Notes: a model not told the origin generated them from the letters alone. DNA of 24,510 nt from an uncultured Sutterella sp. (GCA_900546995.1 URFF01000018.1:1-24510); one strand, 5' to 3'; shown: positions 1-7,682, counted from the first letter of the stretch. Numbers and translations are program-made.

Positions 1-628
1 GTTCAGAGAGAGGGCCTGACAGTTCGCTGTAAGCCCTCTCAGCTCGGTCAATTTGCTCGAAAAGTTGCTTTATCTTCGTAACAATACGCATTTGTTCTTC
101 AAGCGGCGGTAAAGGAATCCAGGTATCAGCCATGCCTCGCCCTGATATTTCTTTAAAAGTGGTCCCTGATGCTCTTGCGATTATGTCCTGTGTACGTGCA
201 CGTAAGACCCAATATGCCCACATCGGAGATATGTAGGATTCATTGGCTACAAACGATTTGCAACCTTGGTTTGTGCAACACTTCACTTTAGACAAAGCAA
301 TATGCCCAATCGGAGCCCTGGATGAGAACAGTACAGCCCCTTCTGGCATCATCGATGCCGAGCTATTGGTAAGTCCAAGAGCAGTAATTTTCCTTCCACT
401 TTCTTCTATGTATATACCATTTGCCTTTCCTAAATCGGAAGGCGTAAACCATGGAATACATCCATTGTCCCAATAGTCAGAAATACTAGTTTGGGGAGTC
501 CCCCCTCCAACAATTTTTCCAATTGCTCTGAGCTGTACCCATTTCCATTTTTTAGGAATGGCAAAAGGAATATTTGTCGGCAACACACCTATCTGAGCAA
601 CTTCAGGTTCGCTCTCTAATTGAGTCAT
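1..628 (-). CDS. hsdS: Type I restriction-modification specificity subunit HsdS (N-terminal part, runs off left edge)
   Basis: The minus strand is open from an ATG at 628 to the window edge, about 209 codons. The translation has the layout of an HsdS target-recognition half. Near the N-terminus is IPFAIPKKWKWVQL followed by GGGTPQTS, and later comes the conserved WIPLPPLEEQMRIV motif leading into a helical segment (KIKQLFEQID), which is the start of the spacer helix. HsdS gives DNA sequence specificity to the HsdM/HsdR complex. The start is supported by GAGGTGAAGG just upstream of the ATG. The neighbour upstream of this gene is not hsdM but a divergent tyrosine recombinase only 49 bp away, so hsdS does not sit in the usual hsdM-hsdS order here. 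Whether a second recognition domain follows beyond the edge cannot be seen. Family assignment is firm; whether the gene is expressed is unknown. Confidence 0.88.
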   Translation of the reverse strand, partial: MTQLESEPEVAQIGVLPTNIPFAIPKKWKWVQLRAIGKIVGGGTPQTSISDYWDNGCIPWFTPSDLGKANGIYIEESGRKITALGLTNSSASMMPEGAVLFSSRAPIGHIALSKVKCCTNQGCKSFVANESYISPMWAYWVLRARTQDIIARASGTTFKEISGRGMADTWIPLPPLEEQMRIVTKIKQLFEQIDRAERAYSELSGPLSE

Positions 629-677
629 CAAACCTTCACCTCGTTTATAAGTAAATTTTTTTTAAAGGAGCTGACAA
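629..677. promoter_or_regulatory. Short divergent gap between hsdS and recombinase, with two Shine-Dalgarno sites
   Basis: The 49 bp between the two start codons carry GAGGTGAAGG on the minus strand for hsdS and AAAGGAG (664-670) on the plus strand for the recombinase. Only about 20 AT-rich bases lie between them, so there is little room for two complete divergent promoters that do not overlap. I could not identify a convincing promoter. Confidence 0.5.
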
Positions 678-1742
678 GTGCTTTTTGCCAATTACTGGCT
701 ATTACCACTCAAAACAAAGGTGATAGATAACTTTAAATTCGCAAAATCGAGTATTTTCAAACAGCGAACGGTCTCCGATTTATGGATCGTCTGGCTTCGT
801 GATTACAAAAATATCAAACAATGGACCGACAAACGAGCACTCGATAGACGTCTTGCGCTTGGTAAAAAATACGTCTTCCCGTTCGTTGGAAATAAACAAC
901 CAAAAGACATCAAACCAAATGATATTATCAAGTGCCTTGAGTACTGCTCTTCGAAAACGACGCAGAGCGCACCCAAAGTTCTCACTGCACTTACCCAATT
1001 TTTAAGATGGTGTGATTCTAGAAATTACAGAAACCCCACAACGCGGCTCCCCACCGATCGAGAATCTCTAGAACCACTTTTAAACATTCGATTGAACTCA
1101 ATAAACAATCATTATCCCGCCATAGACTGGAGAGACGTTCCTCGCTTTGTTGCTCTTCTTGTAAATAACCCTGCAAGAACTGTGAGTACTCAACTCCTAC
1201 TGTTTTCAATATTGACTGTTTCCAGAGGACAACCTGTACGCTTAGCCACTTGGAGTGAAATCAACTTCGAATTAGCGGAATGGCAAATACCGGCCTCACA
1301 TATGAAGGGCAAACAAGGAAATAACCTCCCACATGACGTTCCCCTGAGTCATCAAGCTTTGAAAATACTGGACACAATTAAAAATAAAACTTTATTCGAT
1401 TCTTGTGATCTCATTTTTAGTCGGAATAAACGAAGCCTTTCCAGCACCTCCGTTCGTAAACTAATTAGAACCATCAATAAAAAAGTCCAGTTAAATGGTG
1501 ACAAAGGGTTCACCGATCCGTATCAACGAAACAGAGTCATTGTGCCTCACGGCTTTAGAGCAGCGTTTGCCACATGGGCACAAGAAAACAATAAAAATAT
1601 GATGATCGTTGAACGATGTTTAGCTCACAAAGACCCTGCCGACCGGCACAATGGGGCATATCGCCGCGGCGTTTTGATTGAACAGCGCCGTACATTACTG
1701 CAAGAGTGGGCTGATTATTGTTTCAGCGAGCTCCAAGAATAA
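678..1742 (+). CDS. Tyrosine recombinase / phage-type integrase
   Basis: This 354-residue protein has a complete set of tyrosine-recombinase catalytic residues. They are Arg183 (VSRGQPVRLATW, box I), a beta-hairpin lysine at 210 or 212, His291-x-x-Arg294 (HGFRAAFATW), His317 (CLAHKD) and the nucleophile Tyr328 (GAYRRG). The C-terminal spacing resembles P4-like integrases. The N-terminal arm-binding domain usual in that family (DUF4102) appears to be absent or very short, because the SAM-like core-binding domain starts around residue 30. The start is GTG at 678, chosen because AAAGGAG lies 7 nt upstream. It could be the integrase of an island or a recombinase that rearranges the adjacent hsdS; its position back to back with hsdS makes the second idea worth testing. 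Its function is recombination, but its target site is not known. Confidence 0.88.
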   Translation: MLFANYWLLPLKTKVIDNFKFAKSSIFKQRTVSDLWIVWLRDYKNIKQWTDKRALDRRLALGKKYVFPFVGNKQPKDIKPNDIIKCLEYCSSKTTQSAPKVLTALTQFLRWCDSRNYRNPTTRLPTDRESLEPLLNIRLNSINNHYPAIDWRDVPRFVALLVNNPARTVSTQLLLFSILTVSRGQPVRLATWSEINFELAEWQIPASHMKGKQGNNLPHDVPLSHQALKILDTIKNKTLFDSCDLIFSRNKRSLSSTSVRKLIRTINKKVQLNGDKGFTDPYQRNRVIVPHGFRAAFATWAQENNKNMMIVERCLAHKDPADRHNGAYRRGVLIEQRRTLLQEWADYCFSELQE

Positions 1743-1766
1743 AAAACGCTAGCAAATATCGTTCAT

Positions 1767-1842
1767 GCGGCCTAATAACAAAAATTTCATGCCATTAGGC
1801 CGCACTGTAAACACTTGACTTAACCAAGTGAATTCATTGGTT
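1767..1842. repeat. Inverted repeat plus palindrome after the recombinase gene
   Basis: GCGGCCTAAT (1767-1776) pairs perfectly with ATTAGGCCGC (1794-1803), but no T-run follows, so it is not a canonical terminator. At 1822-1842 there is a near-perfect palindrome: arms AACCAA and TTGGTT around TGAATTCA, with one extra G. It is flanked by direct copies of CACTTGA at 1812-1818 and 1845-1851. This could be transcription-stop structure between convergent genes or a recombinase recognition site. The function is inferred only. Confidence 0.45.
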
Positions 1843-1855
1843 TTCACTTGATTCA

Positions 1856-3175
1856 TTAACGTTCTTTCAACAGAAATCCCAAATAAAGAGGTAACGTCAA
1901 AATCTTTCCTTGACGCCCTATGTTGTAGTCCCCTAGCTTAATCGCCGAATTCACGTGATACTTTTCCGGATGCTTCAAAATCGTTTGTGTGCTCTTTGTA
2001 TTCCCCGTTTTCGCTTTGACTTCCACTAGAACTAACTGCCCCTGGTAGCGGATGACAAAATCAACCTCCAATCCACTATCCTTTTGGAAATAAAAAAGCG
2101 GTCGTTTCATCTTGATAAAGAAGTCTGCTACAAGATTTTCAAAAATGGCTCCCTTATAGCCGTAGAGCTTACCTTGCAAAATATCAATCTCTGTGCCATC
2201 TTCCAGCATACTGACAAATAGACCGGTGTCAGCCATGTACACCTTAAATTGATCTCGACAAGCATTCCCTTCAAGTGGCAATTCCGGTAACGAAAGGTTG
2301 TAGCAACGACAAATCAAGCCGGAATCCTCCAACCACTGCAAACTACCGATGTATTGGTTTGAGCGAGCGGATTTTCTAATCAACGAATACTGGAACTTCT
2401 TATTTTCCTTTGCCAGTTGTTGAGGAATGGATTCAAAACACTCTCGGATTTTTGACTTATCCGATTTCTGAGCGTATTTCACCATGTCGTCTTTGAATGA
2501 CTCTATCAGGTACTTTTGTTCCTCACGCGCCAAAGCAATATTTTTGTTTTCAATAAATTGATTGACGATATGCGGCATGCCTCCCAGTACGACATATTGC
2601 AGCAGGAGATTACGCAACCGTTGATGCAAAGCTTCAGGTACCGGCTTTTCTTCTTGAAGGCAATTTTTCAACATGCCAATTAAGGAAACATCAATGCCGT
2701 TAGCCCAAAGAAACTCCTCAAAATCGAGTGGATACATATCCACTATGGTTTCATAACCCACCGGGACAGAATAATCTTGAGAGCGATATCCACTAATACC
2801 CAACAAAGACCCTGTCGCTAACACATCAAAACGACCGTCAAGCTTGAAAAACTTTAAAGCCGTTCTTGCTTGAGGACACTCTTGAATTTCGTCCAAAACA
2901 ATAACGGTTTCATGGGGTACGAAGCGAACAGTCGGACCAACGAACGCGCTCATCATCATGATCAGATGGTCTACCTGAAGCGAATTTTCAAAAATCGCTT
3001 TGTACTCCGGATTTTCAAAAAAATTGAGATAAACAACCTGAGAGTAATGTTGCTTGGCAAACTGCAAAGTAGAAAAGGTTTTCCCACATTGGCGACATCC
3101 CTTCAAAATGAGAGGGTTGTGGTTTTTGTCTTCAAACCAACTCAACAGCGTTTGTTCAATTTTTCTCTTAAGCAT
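1856..3175 (-). CDS. AAA_14 / DUF4143 family ATP-binding protein
   Basis: The 439-residue protein has an N-terminal P-loop ATPase domain. Walker A is GCRQCGKT (26-33), Walker B is VIVLDEIQECP (Asp95, Glu96), and TGSLLG (121-126) is the sensor-like motif typical of this family. The C-terminal DUF4143 region contains SGLEVDFVI and LVLVEVKAK. That is the D-(x)n-E-x-K pattern of a PD-(D/E)XK nuclease-like fold. Family members are widespread in bacteria and archaea and often found in accessory or mobile regions, but no general biochemical role is established, so I assign none. The ATG at 3175 has a GAAGG sequence about 12 nt upstream. The gene is convergent with the recombinase and AT-rich. It appears full length with all ATPase motifs intact. 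Confidence 0.88.
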   Translation of the reverse strand: MLKRKIEQTLLSWFEDKNHNPLILKGCRQCGKTFSTLQFAKQHYSQVVYLNFFENPEYKAIFENSLQVDHLIMMMSAFVGPTVRFVPHETVIVLDEIQECPQARTALKFFKLDGRFDVLATGSLLGISGYRSQDYSVPVGYETIVDMYPLDFEEFLWANGIDVSLIGMLKNCLQEEKPVPEALHQRLRNLLLQYVVLGGMPHIVNQFIENKNIALAREEQKYLIESFKDDMVKYAQKSDKSKIRECFESIPQQLAKENKKFQYSLIRKSARSNQYIGSLQWLEDSGLICRCYNLSLPELPLEGNACRDQFKVYMADTGLFVSMLEDGTEIDILQGKLYGYKGAIFENLVADFFIKMKRPLFYFQKDSGLEVDFVIRYQGQLVLVEVKAKTGNTKSTQTILKHPEKYHVNSAIKLGDYNIGRQGKILTLPLYLGFLLKER

Positions 3176-3398
3176 TTTATTGATCGCCTTCGTTTACGTT
3201 TTCATAGCCACTTTATCATGAAAAATTGCGTTTTTATAGTGACTTTTTTAATTTTTCTCATGTTTTCCCAGCGAGTTTTTCCAATTTTTTAACATTTTCC
3301 AAGCGACTTTTTGGGAAAATTTAACGTTTTTCCTGAAATTTGACAGATCCGACTCATTAACCGTACGATGACTTTGTTCATTTTTCCTCAGCTGAACG

Positions 3399-3905
3399 AT
3401 GCAAAACGACACAAAAAAACCGCTCTGCATTTTCATGATAGGCATTCCGTATTCTGGGAAGAGTACTTACATTGCCAACAATAAGTGGCTTTCTTCAATG
3501 CCAATTGTCTCAGTAGACGACGAGGTAATGCGTCTATCGGATAACGACTACACACAATGGGCAGCCGTCATTGAAGAAGCGGCACTAGCCGCCGATCTCA
3601 AGATTGAAAAACTCATTAAAAGAAAAACATCTTTTGTCATTGACAAAACGAACCTTGCTGCGCTTGAACGCCAAAAAACTTTGCAGCTCTTGAAAAGAGC
3701 TGGCTACCAAACCGCCGCCATTGTCTTTCCTTTGCCTAACGAACAGACATTACAGAAAAGAATGGCCAAACGCTCAGAAAAGATGATTCCTTTAGACGTT
3801 CTGAAACGAATGACAAACCTATACCGGCAGGACTTAAAAACATTAAACCAAGAATTCGATGCTGTACTCAAACTGGAAACAATGGAACTGCAAGTTAAAA
3901 AATAA
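3399..3905 (+). CDS. Small P-loop kinase-like ATPase (AAA_33 / polynucleotide-kinase-like)
   Basis: The 168-residue protein starts with a Walker A motif GIPYSGKST (15-23), followed by a VSVDDEV strand. Later comes VIDKTNLAALERQK, the (D/x)xTN...R pattern of the AAA_33 family, which includes T4 polynucleotide kinase-type 5' kinases and zeta-like nucleotide kinases. The basic AKRSEKMIP segment near residues 122-131 could be the lid. The likely chemistry is ATP-dependent phosphorylation of a small molecule or nucleic acid, but the substrate cannot be read from sequence. The start ATG lacks a strong Shine-Dalgarno sequence. The 223-bp gap upstream is very AT-rich, with repeated AGCGA(G/C)TTTTT elements and no clear promoter. 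It is monocistronic and ends at a stem-loop terminator. Confidence 0.72.
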   Translation: MQNDTKKPLCIFMIGIPYSGKSTYIANNKWLSSMPIVSVDDEVMRLSDNDYTQWAAVIEEAALAADLKIEKLIKRKTSFVIDKTNLAALERQKTLQLLKRAGYQTAAIVFPLPNEQTLQKRMAKRSEKMIPLDVLKRMTNLYRQDLKTLNQEFDAVLKLETMELQVKK

Positions 3906-3925
3906 TTTCAATGGATTAAAGAGAG

Positions 3926-3961
3926 AGGTCAATACACGATAGAAAACGGTATTGACCTTTT
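3926..3961 (+). terminator. Stem-loop terminator after the P-loop kinase gene
   Basis: AGGTCAATAC (3926-3935) and GTATTGACCT (3949-3958) form a perfect 10-bp stem with a 13-nt loop and a short T-run at 3958-3961. It sits 20 bp after the kinase stop codon and just before the convergent small ORF ends, so it may stop transcription from both sides. Confidence 0.6.
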
Positions 3962-3966
3962 AGATA

Positions 3967-4143
3967 TTAACCACAAATCCGCTTCATGCGGCGCAAGCCG
4001 CCTTGCCACTCCGCTGACAATTCTTCACGACGTTCCGCTTCAAACGTACGACGCGCTTCTGCATCGGCGTCAAACGTCAACCATTGGTAAGCAAAGTACC
4101 CCAAACCTAAAACCAACACCAAAATTTCAAAACCCGTGGTCAT
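3967..4143 (-). CDS. Small single-pass membrane protein, 58 aa, unknown function
   Basis: The ORF runs ATG at 4143 to TAA at 3967. The protein begins MTTGFEILVLVLGLGYFAYQ, a single hydrophobic segment (about residues 5-20). A charged, probably helical cytoplasmic tail follows, rich in Arg and Glu (AEARRTFEAERREELSAEW), ending GGLRRMKRICG. AAGGGGT lies 6 nt upstream of the ATG as a clear ribosome binding site. Its GC content is higher than the surrounding AT-rich intergenic DNA, and the membrane-helix/charged-tail layout is coherent, which argues for a real gene. It stands alone between two terminator-like stem-loops. I do not recognise the family. A spurious ORF is the alternative. Confidence 0.62.
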   Translation of the reverse strand: MTTGFEILVLVLGLGYFAYQWLTFDADAEARRTFEAERREELSAEWQGGLRRMKRICG

Positions 4144-4484
4144 TTTTTACCCCTTAGAAGATAAAAGTTTTCTTATTTGTTTGAAATTGTATTACTAATT
4201 CATGCAAAAAGCAAACTACAAAAAATTTATCTGGGAAAATGGAAAATCTTTTTAAAAGTCAAATCGTTAGAAATGGTTTTAAGAAAAATTCAGCAATGTT
4301 TTTCCAAAAACAATTTGCTCCAAAATCACTTTGGTTCTCATAAGGGGTCAAAAGGGCACTTTTTGAGTTAGCGACTCAAAATTGCGAAAGAAACAAACGC
4401 CATCCTTTGGCCTGCCCATATTCACTTTTTGTTGCTTTCGTATGGTTTCGGATGTTCTCGGCTTTTGAAAGAAGGAAATTTTCC
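4144..4484. other. AT-rich intergenic region with one stem-loop
   Basis: This region lies between two divergent genes. It carries the ribosome binding site of the small membrane protein at its left end and GAAGGAA (about 7 nt before the adenine deaminase ATG) at its right end. A stem-loop TTTTGAGT (4361-4368) / ACTCAAAA (4374-4381) with a 5-nt loop lies in the middle. I see no convincing promoter hexamers, riboswitch or RNA gene. Confidence 0.4.
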
Positions 4485-5127
4485 ATGTCAGTCACAGTTA
4501 ACGAACTCAAACACCAAATCGATTGTGCAATGGGACGCAGTGTCTGCGAGACGTGCATCACCAATGCTCGCTTGGTTGATGTTTTCACAGGCACCGTTTT
4601 AGAAAACGCCGAGATCTATATTGACCATGGGAAAATCATTGATGCTGGCTGCCATTGCAAAGCAAGCGCCAAGCAAACGATTGACGTTAATGGCGCTTAC
4701 GTAACACCGGGGCTTATTGACGCACACGTGCATATCGAATCATCCATGCTCACACCGGTTCGCTTCGCGCTTAGTCATCCCCTTCGGAACTACAACGATC
4801 ATCACTGATCCTCATGAAGACATGCTTGCAGCCGTTAAAGCCATTGAATCCATGCAAGGCGGTCTCGTACTCATCCGAAACGGTCAAATCATTCAATCCC
4901 TACCCTTGGAAATCGCAGGATTAATGACCAATAAAGAAGCACTGATAACGGCTAAACGCAAAACGGCCTTCATCCAAGCGGCTCATGAGTCTTTTCATGT
5001 TAAAGAATCTATGCATCCAATCATGACATTAAGTTTCTTACCGTTGGCCGTGATTCCACATTTACGTGTAACCGATCGGGGCCTCTTTGACGTTGATTTA
5101 TTCAGGCACATCGGAGTTAATGTCTAG
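4485..5127 (+). pseudogene. ade: Adenine deaminase, frameshifted and internally deleted
   Basis: Translation from ATG 4485 (GAAGGAA 7 nt upstream) gives the N-terminus of an Ade-type adenine deaminase: CITNARLVDVFTG, then PGLIDAHVHIESSMLTP with the HxH metal-binding motif. Reading is lost around 4765-4775. The homologous sequence VIPFGTTTIITDPHE continues in the frame one base later. Loss of one GC dinucleotide from an original GCGCGC-type stretch would explain it, giving FARLVIPFG. Directly after TDPHE (about 4822) the sequence jumps to DMLAAVKAIESMQGGLVL and ends with MTLSFLPLAVIP...LTDRG-like residues, which belong to the family's C-terminal domain. Adenine deaminases are usually near 550-600 residues; only about 210 codons remain, so the whole catalytic core is missing. 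The function would have been adenine to hypoxanthine salvage. Now non-functional. Confidence 0.85.
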
Positions 5128-5208
5128 TAGTCAATTTAGGAGCTACTTGCCGTTTGGTAACGACTCTACAAACCACTACTTCGGAGAAATTTTTGCTACA
5201 CCCAATCC

Positions 5209-5268
5209 CAGAATATAATCTGCCAGAACATAATCTGGCAGAACATAATCTGGCAGATTATGTTCTGC
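5209..5268. repeat. 15-bp tandem repeat with terminal inverted copy (31-bp palindrome)
   Basis: CAGAATATAATCTG (5209), CAGAACATAATCTG (5224) and CAGAACATAATCTG (5239) repeat with a 15-bp period. The inverse CAGATTATGTTCTG follows at 5254. The last pair forms arms GCAGAACATAATCTG (5238-5252) and CAGATTATGTTCTGC (5254-5268) around a single G. The block sits between two convergent genes, directly after the ade remnant. Confidence 0.85.
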
Positions 5269-5278
5269 TATATTGGAA

Positions 5279-5306
5279 GAGCCTCCAATCACTCAATCGG
5301 AGGCTC
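5279..5306. other. Stem-loop between convergent genes
   Basis: GAGCCTCC (5279-5286) pairs with GGAGGCTC (5299-5306) around a 12-nt loop, 7 bp beyond the end of the minus-strand peptidase gene. No clear T-run follows on either strand, so it may be a weak or Rho-assisted terminator or an mRNA 3'-end stabiliser. Confidence 0.45.
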
Positions 5307-5312
5307 ACACCG

Positions 5313-6569
5313 TTAAAGCGTCTCGCCAAGTGGCTTAACACGATTGTCTAAACCGGCAATCGCCAAAAGCATCAAGATAGACTTTTGTTCGCACGCTTCA
5401 ACGCCTTTGGGATTAAACCATTCTTGAAGCGTGTGCTGTCCATACTCTTCGCCACCACGACCAAAGCAAACGGCCGGGATGCCTTTACCGATGGCCATAT
5501 TGGCATTGGTGCTGCCGCCGGGCATAAAGGTTGGCGTAATACCGACCGCTTCGGTCACTACCTTTGCCGCTTGAATCATGCGGCAGTTGTCGTCTTGTTG
5601 ACCGGCAGGAATTTCGAGAAGTTTTTCATAGCGCACTTTAATCACGCCGGGCTGACCCCACCGATCATTTTCAAGCTTTGCACCCTGCTCGAAAGCGTCG
5701 ATCATTTGTTCATTGAGTTTTTCCAAAACCGCCTGACTATCTGAACGTGCGTTAATCTTAAAGGTGCATTTTTGGGCGATTCCGTGAATGGCTTGGCCGC
5801 CCTCAATTAAGCTTACGGTCGTAATCGTCTTCGGATCGGTCGGTAACTCGATGTCAGCAATTAAACTAGCTGCTCGACAAGCTGCATGCAAGGTGCTCGG
5901 CGTTCCAAACGCTGTCCAAGCGTGTCCCCCGGGCCCAGTGAATGTGACGGACCAATCAACCATCCCGGTTGCGTTCGCGTAAAAGCGATCCGCGGTCGCA
6001 CCGTCAATCGATACGGTCGCCAAAACTTCCGTTTCTTTTTGAAGTGCTTCTAAGACTGTTCGCATGCCTAACATGCCACCCAACCCCTCTTCACAAACGG
6101 TACCGGCGATCACGATGTCATGGTAGGGGCGAATGCCGCAGGCTTTCAGTGCTTTAAGAACGGATAAGTTCGCAACCAGGGCTCGGGTATCGTCACAAAT
6201 GCCGGGACAATGGATGCGCCCTTCGTCGTCAACCGTCACGCCTTTGACGTCACCAAAGGAGAAAACTGTATCCAAATGACCTTCCAATAAAACACTTTTT
6301 CCCGTATGACCAACGCCTGCAATCTTTCCGCGGACGTTAAAGTGTTCATCTATTACGACGTCTTCAAGTCCAGCTTCTTTTAAAAGCTGTGCATAGCGCC
6401 GTGCTTTCTTTTCCTCGTGAAAAGACGGCGCTTCAATCAATACCAACTCTTTTTGGGTTTCAATGATTTCTGGCAACTGCTCTTTAGTTAGAGCTAACGC
6501 CTTTTGCACATCGGGCTCTGCTTTGAGCGCTTGAACCGTCTCAACTATATCGCGATCGTATTCAGTCAT
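5313..6569 (-). CDS. M20 family metallopeptidase (peptidase T / carboxypeptidase-like)
   Basis: The 418-residue protein has the M20 di-zinc layout. GHLDTVF (His98, Asp100) is followed by CDDTRA (bridging Asp126), CEEG (Glu160 catalytic, Glu161 metal) and a late GQHTLQEWF histidine. GPGGHAWTAFGTP lies in the dimerisation/lid domain. No signal peptide is visible, so it should act in the cytoplasm on a small peptide or N-acyl amino acid; the exact substrate is not readable. An upstream in-frame ATG at 6611 exists, but the ATG at 6569 has AAGGGG at a good distance, so I prefer it. It lies 117 bp downstream of the LysR gene on the same strand and may be co-transcribed with it. Full length, with all metal ligands present. 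Confidence 0.85.
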   Translation of the reverse strand: MTEYDRDIVETVQALKAEPDVQKALALTKEQLPEIIETQKELVLIEAPSFHEEKKARRYAQLLKEAGLEDVVIDEHFNVRGKIAGVGHTGKSVLLEGHLDTVFSFGDVKGVTVDDEGRIHCPGICDDTRALVANLSVLKALKACGIRPYHDIVIAGTVCEEGLGGMLGMRTVLEALQKETEVLATVSIDGATADRFYANATGMVDWSVTFTGPGGHAWTAFGTPSTLHAACRAASLIADIELPTDPKTITTVSLIEGGQAIHGIAQKCTFKINARSDSQAVLEKLNEQMIDAFEQGAKLENDRWGQPGVIKVRYEKLLEIPAGQQDDNCRMIQAAKVVTEAVGITPTFMPGGSTNANMAIGKGIPAVCFGRGGEEYGQHTLQEWFNPKGVEACEQKSILMLLAIAGLDNRVKPLGETL

Positions 6570-6686
6570 GACCAGTCCCCTTATCCAAAATTTCAGATAT
6601 CTAACCATCAACAGTCATGCTACTCTCTGATATCGCTTCATACGCAAAGAAACTTACGCCGCATAAGCAGTTTCGTCTATTTTTAA

Positions 6687-7643
6687 TTAACAATAGAGTT
6701 CCGGGAAACGTGCCTTGAGTGAATTTAAACTCATCTGCTCTTTTTCTGTGAGCCACTGTGCGAATTCTCTCACGCGACGCACACCCCACCCTTCTTCGGT
6801 TGTGCATACGTAAGTCTTCCGAGTTGGTCGGTGCCAACCCGGCATTACAATTTCCAAACGACCGCTCTCGATATCGTCAGCGCAATGAAATAGCGACATA
6901 TCCGGATTAATGCCGGCACCCCGCAAAAGCGCTGTTTTGGCCGAAAGCGGATTATTGACAATTAAGGTTGACTTCCAAACCAGTGGTGAAATCGCCCCGT
7001 CGTTTTCCATTTTCTCAATGGAATTTCGAACCACCGAGCGAACCAAAATCCCTCGATGATGGATACAGTCGGTGGGCTTCTTGGGCGAACCAAAGCGTTT
7101 TATGTAATCTACGGAAGCACAGGCAACGAAGGGCAAACTGCCTGAATACAGCCGTTTGATTTTATTTGAAGTCGTGATGTCACCGTAACCCAAAATGACG
7201 TCCACGTGATCAGGATTGGCTGGGTTGAGTTCTTCTTCAGTGCTTAACGCCTGATCTTTAATTTCAAAGTGAATGTCCGGATATATCGCCATAAAGTCGA
7301 GAATCAGTTCCGTTAGCGCGGTCGCACTCACGCCCACATGGGCACCAACTCGAATGGTACCCGCCATCGCCTCACGATCTTCAGTGAGAAAACGCGATAA
7401 CGAGTCGTGCTCTTTTAGCAAACTCAGTGCACGCTTATAGCTTGCTTGTCCTAATTGTGTGAGTCCCGCTGGCCGCGTTGTGCGCGAAAATAACGGCGCT
7501 CCGATCTCCTTTTCAAGTCCACGAATGGCGCGGCTAACCGTGCTAGGCTCAAGATCCAATTTGGCACAAGCGGCGTTTAATCCACCCAACTGAACAATGT
7601 TCACAAAAAATCGCCACGTTTCAAGATTGTCAATACGCTTCAT
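6687..7643 (-). CDS. LysR-family transcriptional regulator
   Basis: The 318-residue protein has an N-terminal winged helix (about residues 18-48: GGLNAACAKLDLEPSTVSRA, then IRGLEKEIGAPLFSRTTR), the standard LysR signature. The rest is the periplasmic-binding-protein-like effector domain. The ATG at 7643 (GGAAT upstream) begins at MKRIDNLETW; an in-frame TTG five codons earlier is less likely. The gene lies between two M20 hydrolase genes and is divergent from the AbgA-like one. By LysR convention it should bind the 145-bp divergent intergenic region and control that gene, itself, and perhaps the downstream M20 peptidase. The effector is unknown, but a substrate or product of these hydrolases is a reasonable inference. 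Confidence 0.9.
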   Translation of the reverse strand: MKRIDNLETWRFFVNIVQLGGLNAACAKLDLEPSTVSRAIRGLEKEIGAPLFSRTTRPAGLTQLGQASYKRALSLLKEHDSLSRFLTEDREAMAGTIRVGAHVGVSATALTELILDFMAIYPDIHFEIKDQALSTEEELNPANPDHVDVILGYGDITTSNKIKRLYSGSLPFVACASVDYIKRFGSPKKPTDCIHHRGILVRSVVRNSIEKMENDGAISPLVWKSTLIVNNPLSAKTALLRGAGINPDMSLFHCADDIESGRLEIVMPGWHRPTRKTYVCTTEEGWGVRRVREFAQWLTEKEQMSLNSLKARFPELYC

Positions 7644-7682
7644 AACGATTCCAAACAAGTTAACAAAAACGCCTTCTTAATG

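Noticed and set aside
243..476. Plus-strand ORF of 77 codons
   Set aside because: It is a shadow of hsdS, whose minus-strand translation shows clear family motifs.
500..505. Six-G tract (read on the minus strand) inside hsdS as a second phase-variation site
   Set aside because: It encodes the conserved Gly-Gly-Gly-Thr-Pro region, the frame is intact, and six bases is short. It needs population data before being called.
4361..4381. Stem-loop upstream of ade as a purine riboswitch
   Set aside because: A single AT-rich hairpin, with no three-way junction or conserved purine-aptamer loops seen.
5154..5351. Plus-strand ORF of 65 codons with a repeated NLAEH-like peptide
   Set aside because: It is produced by reading the 15-bp tandem repeat and the adjacent stem-loop, with no ribosome site and no other coding signal.
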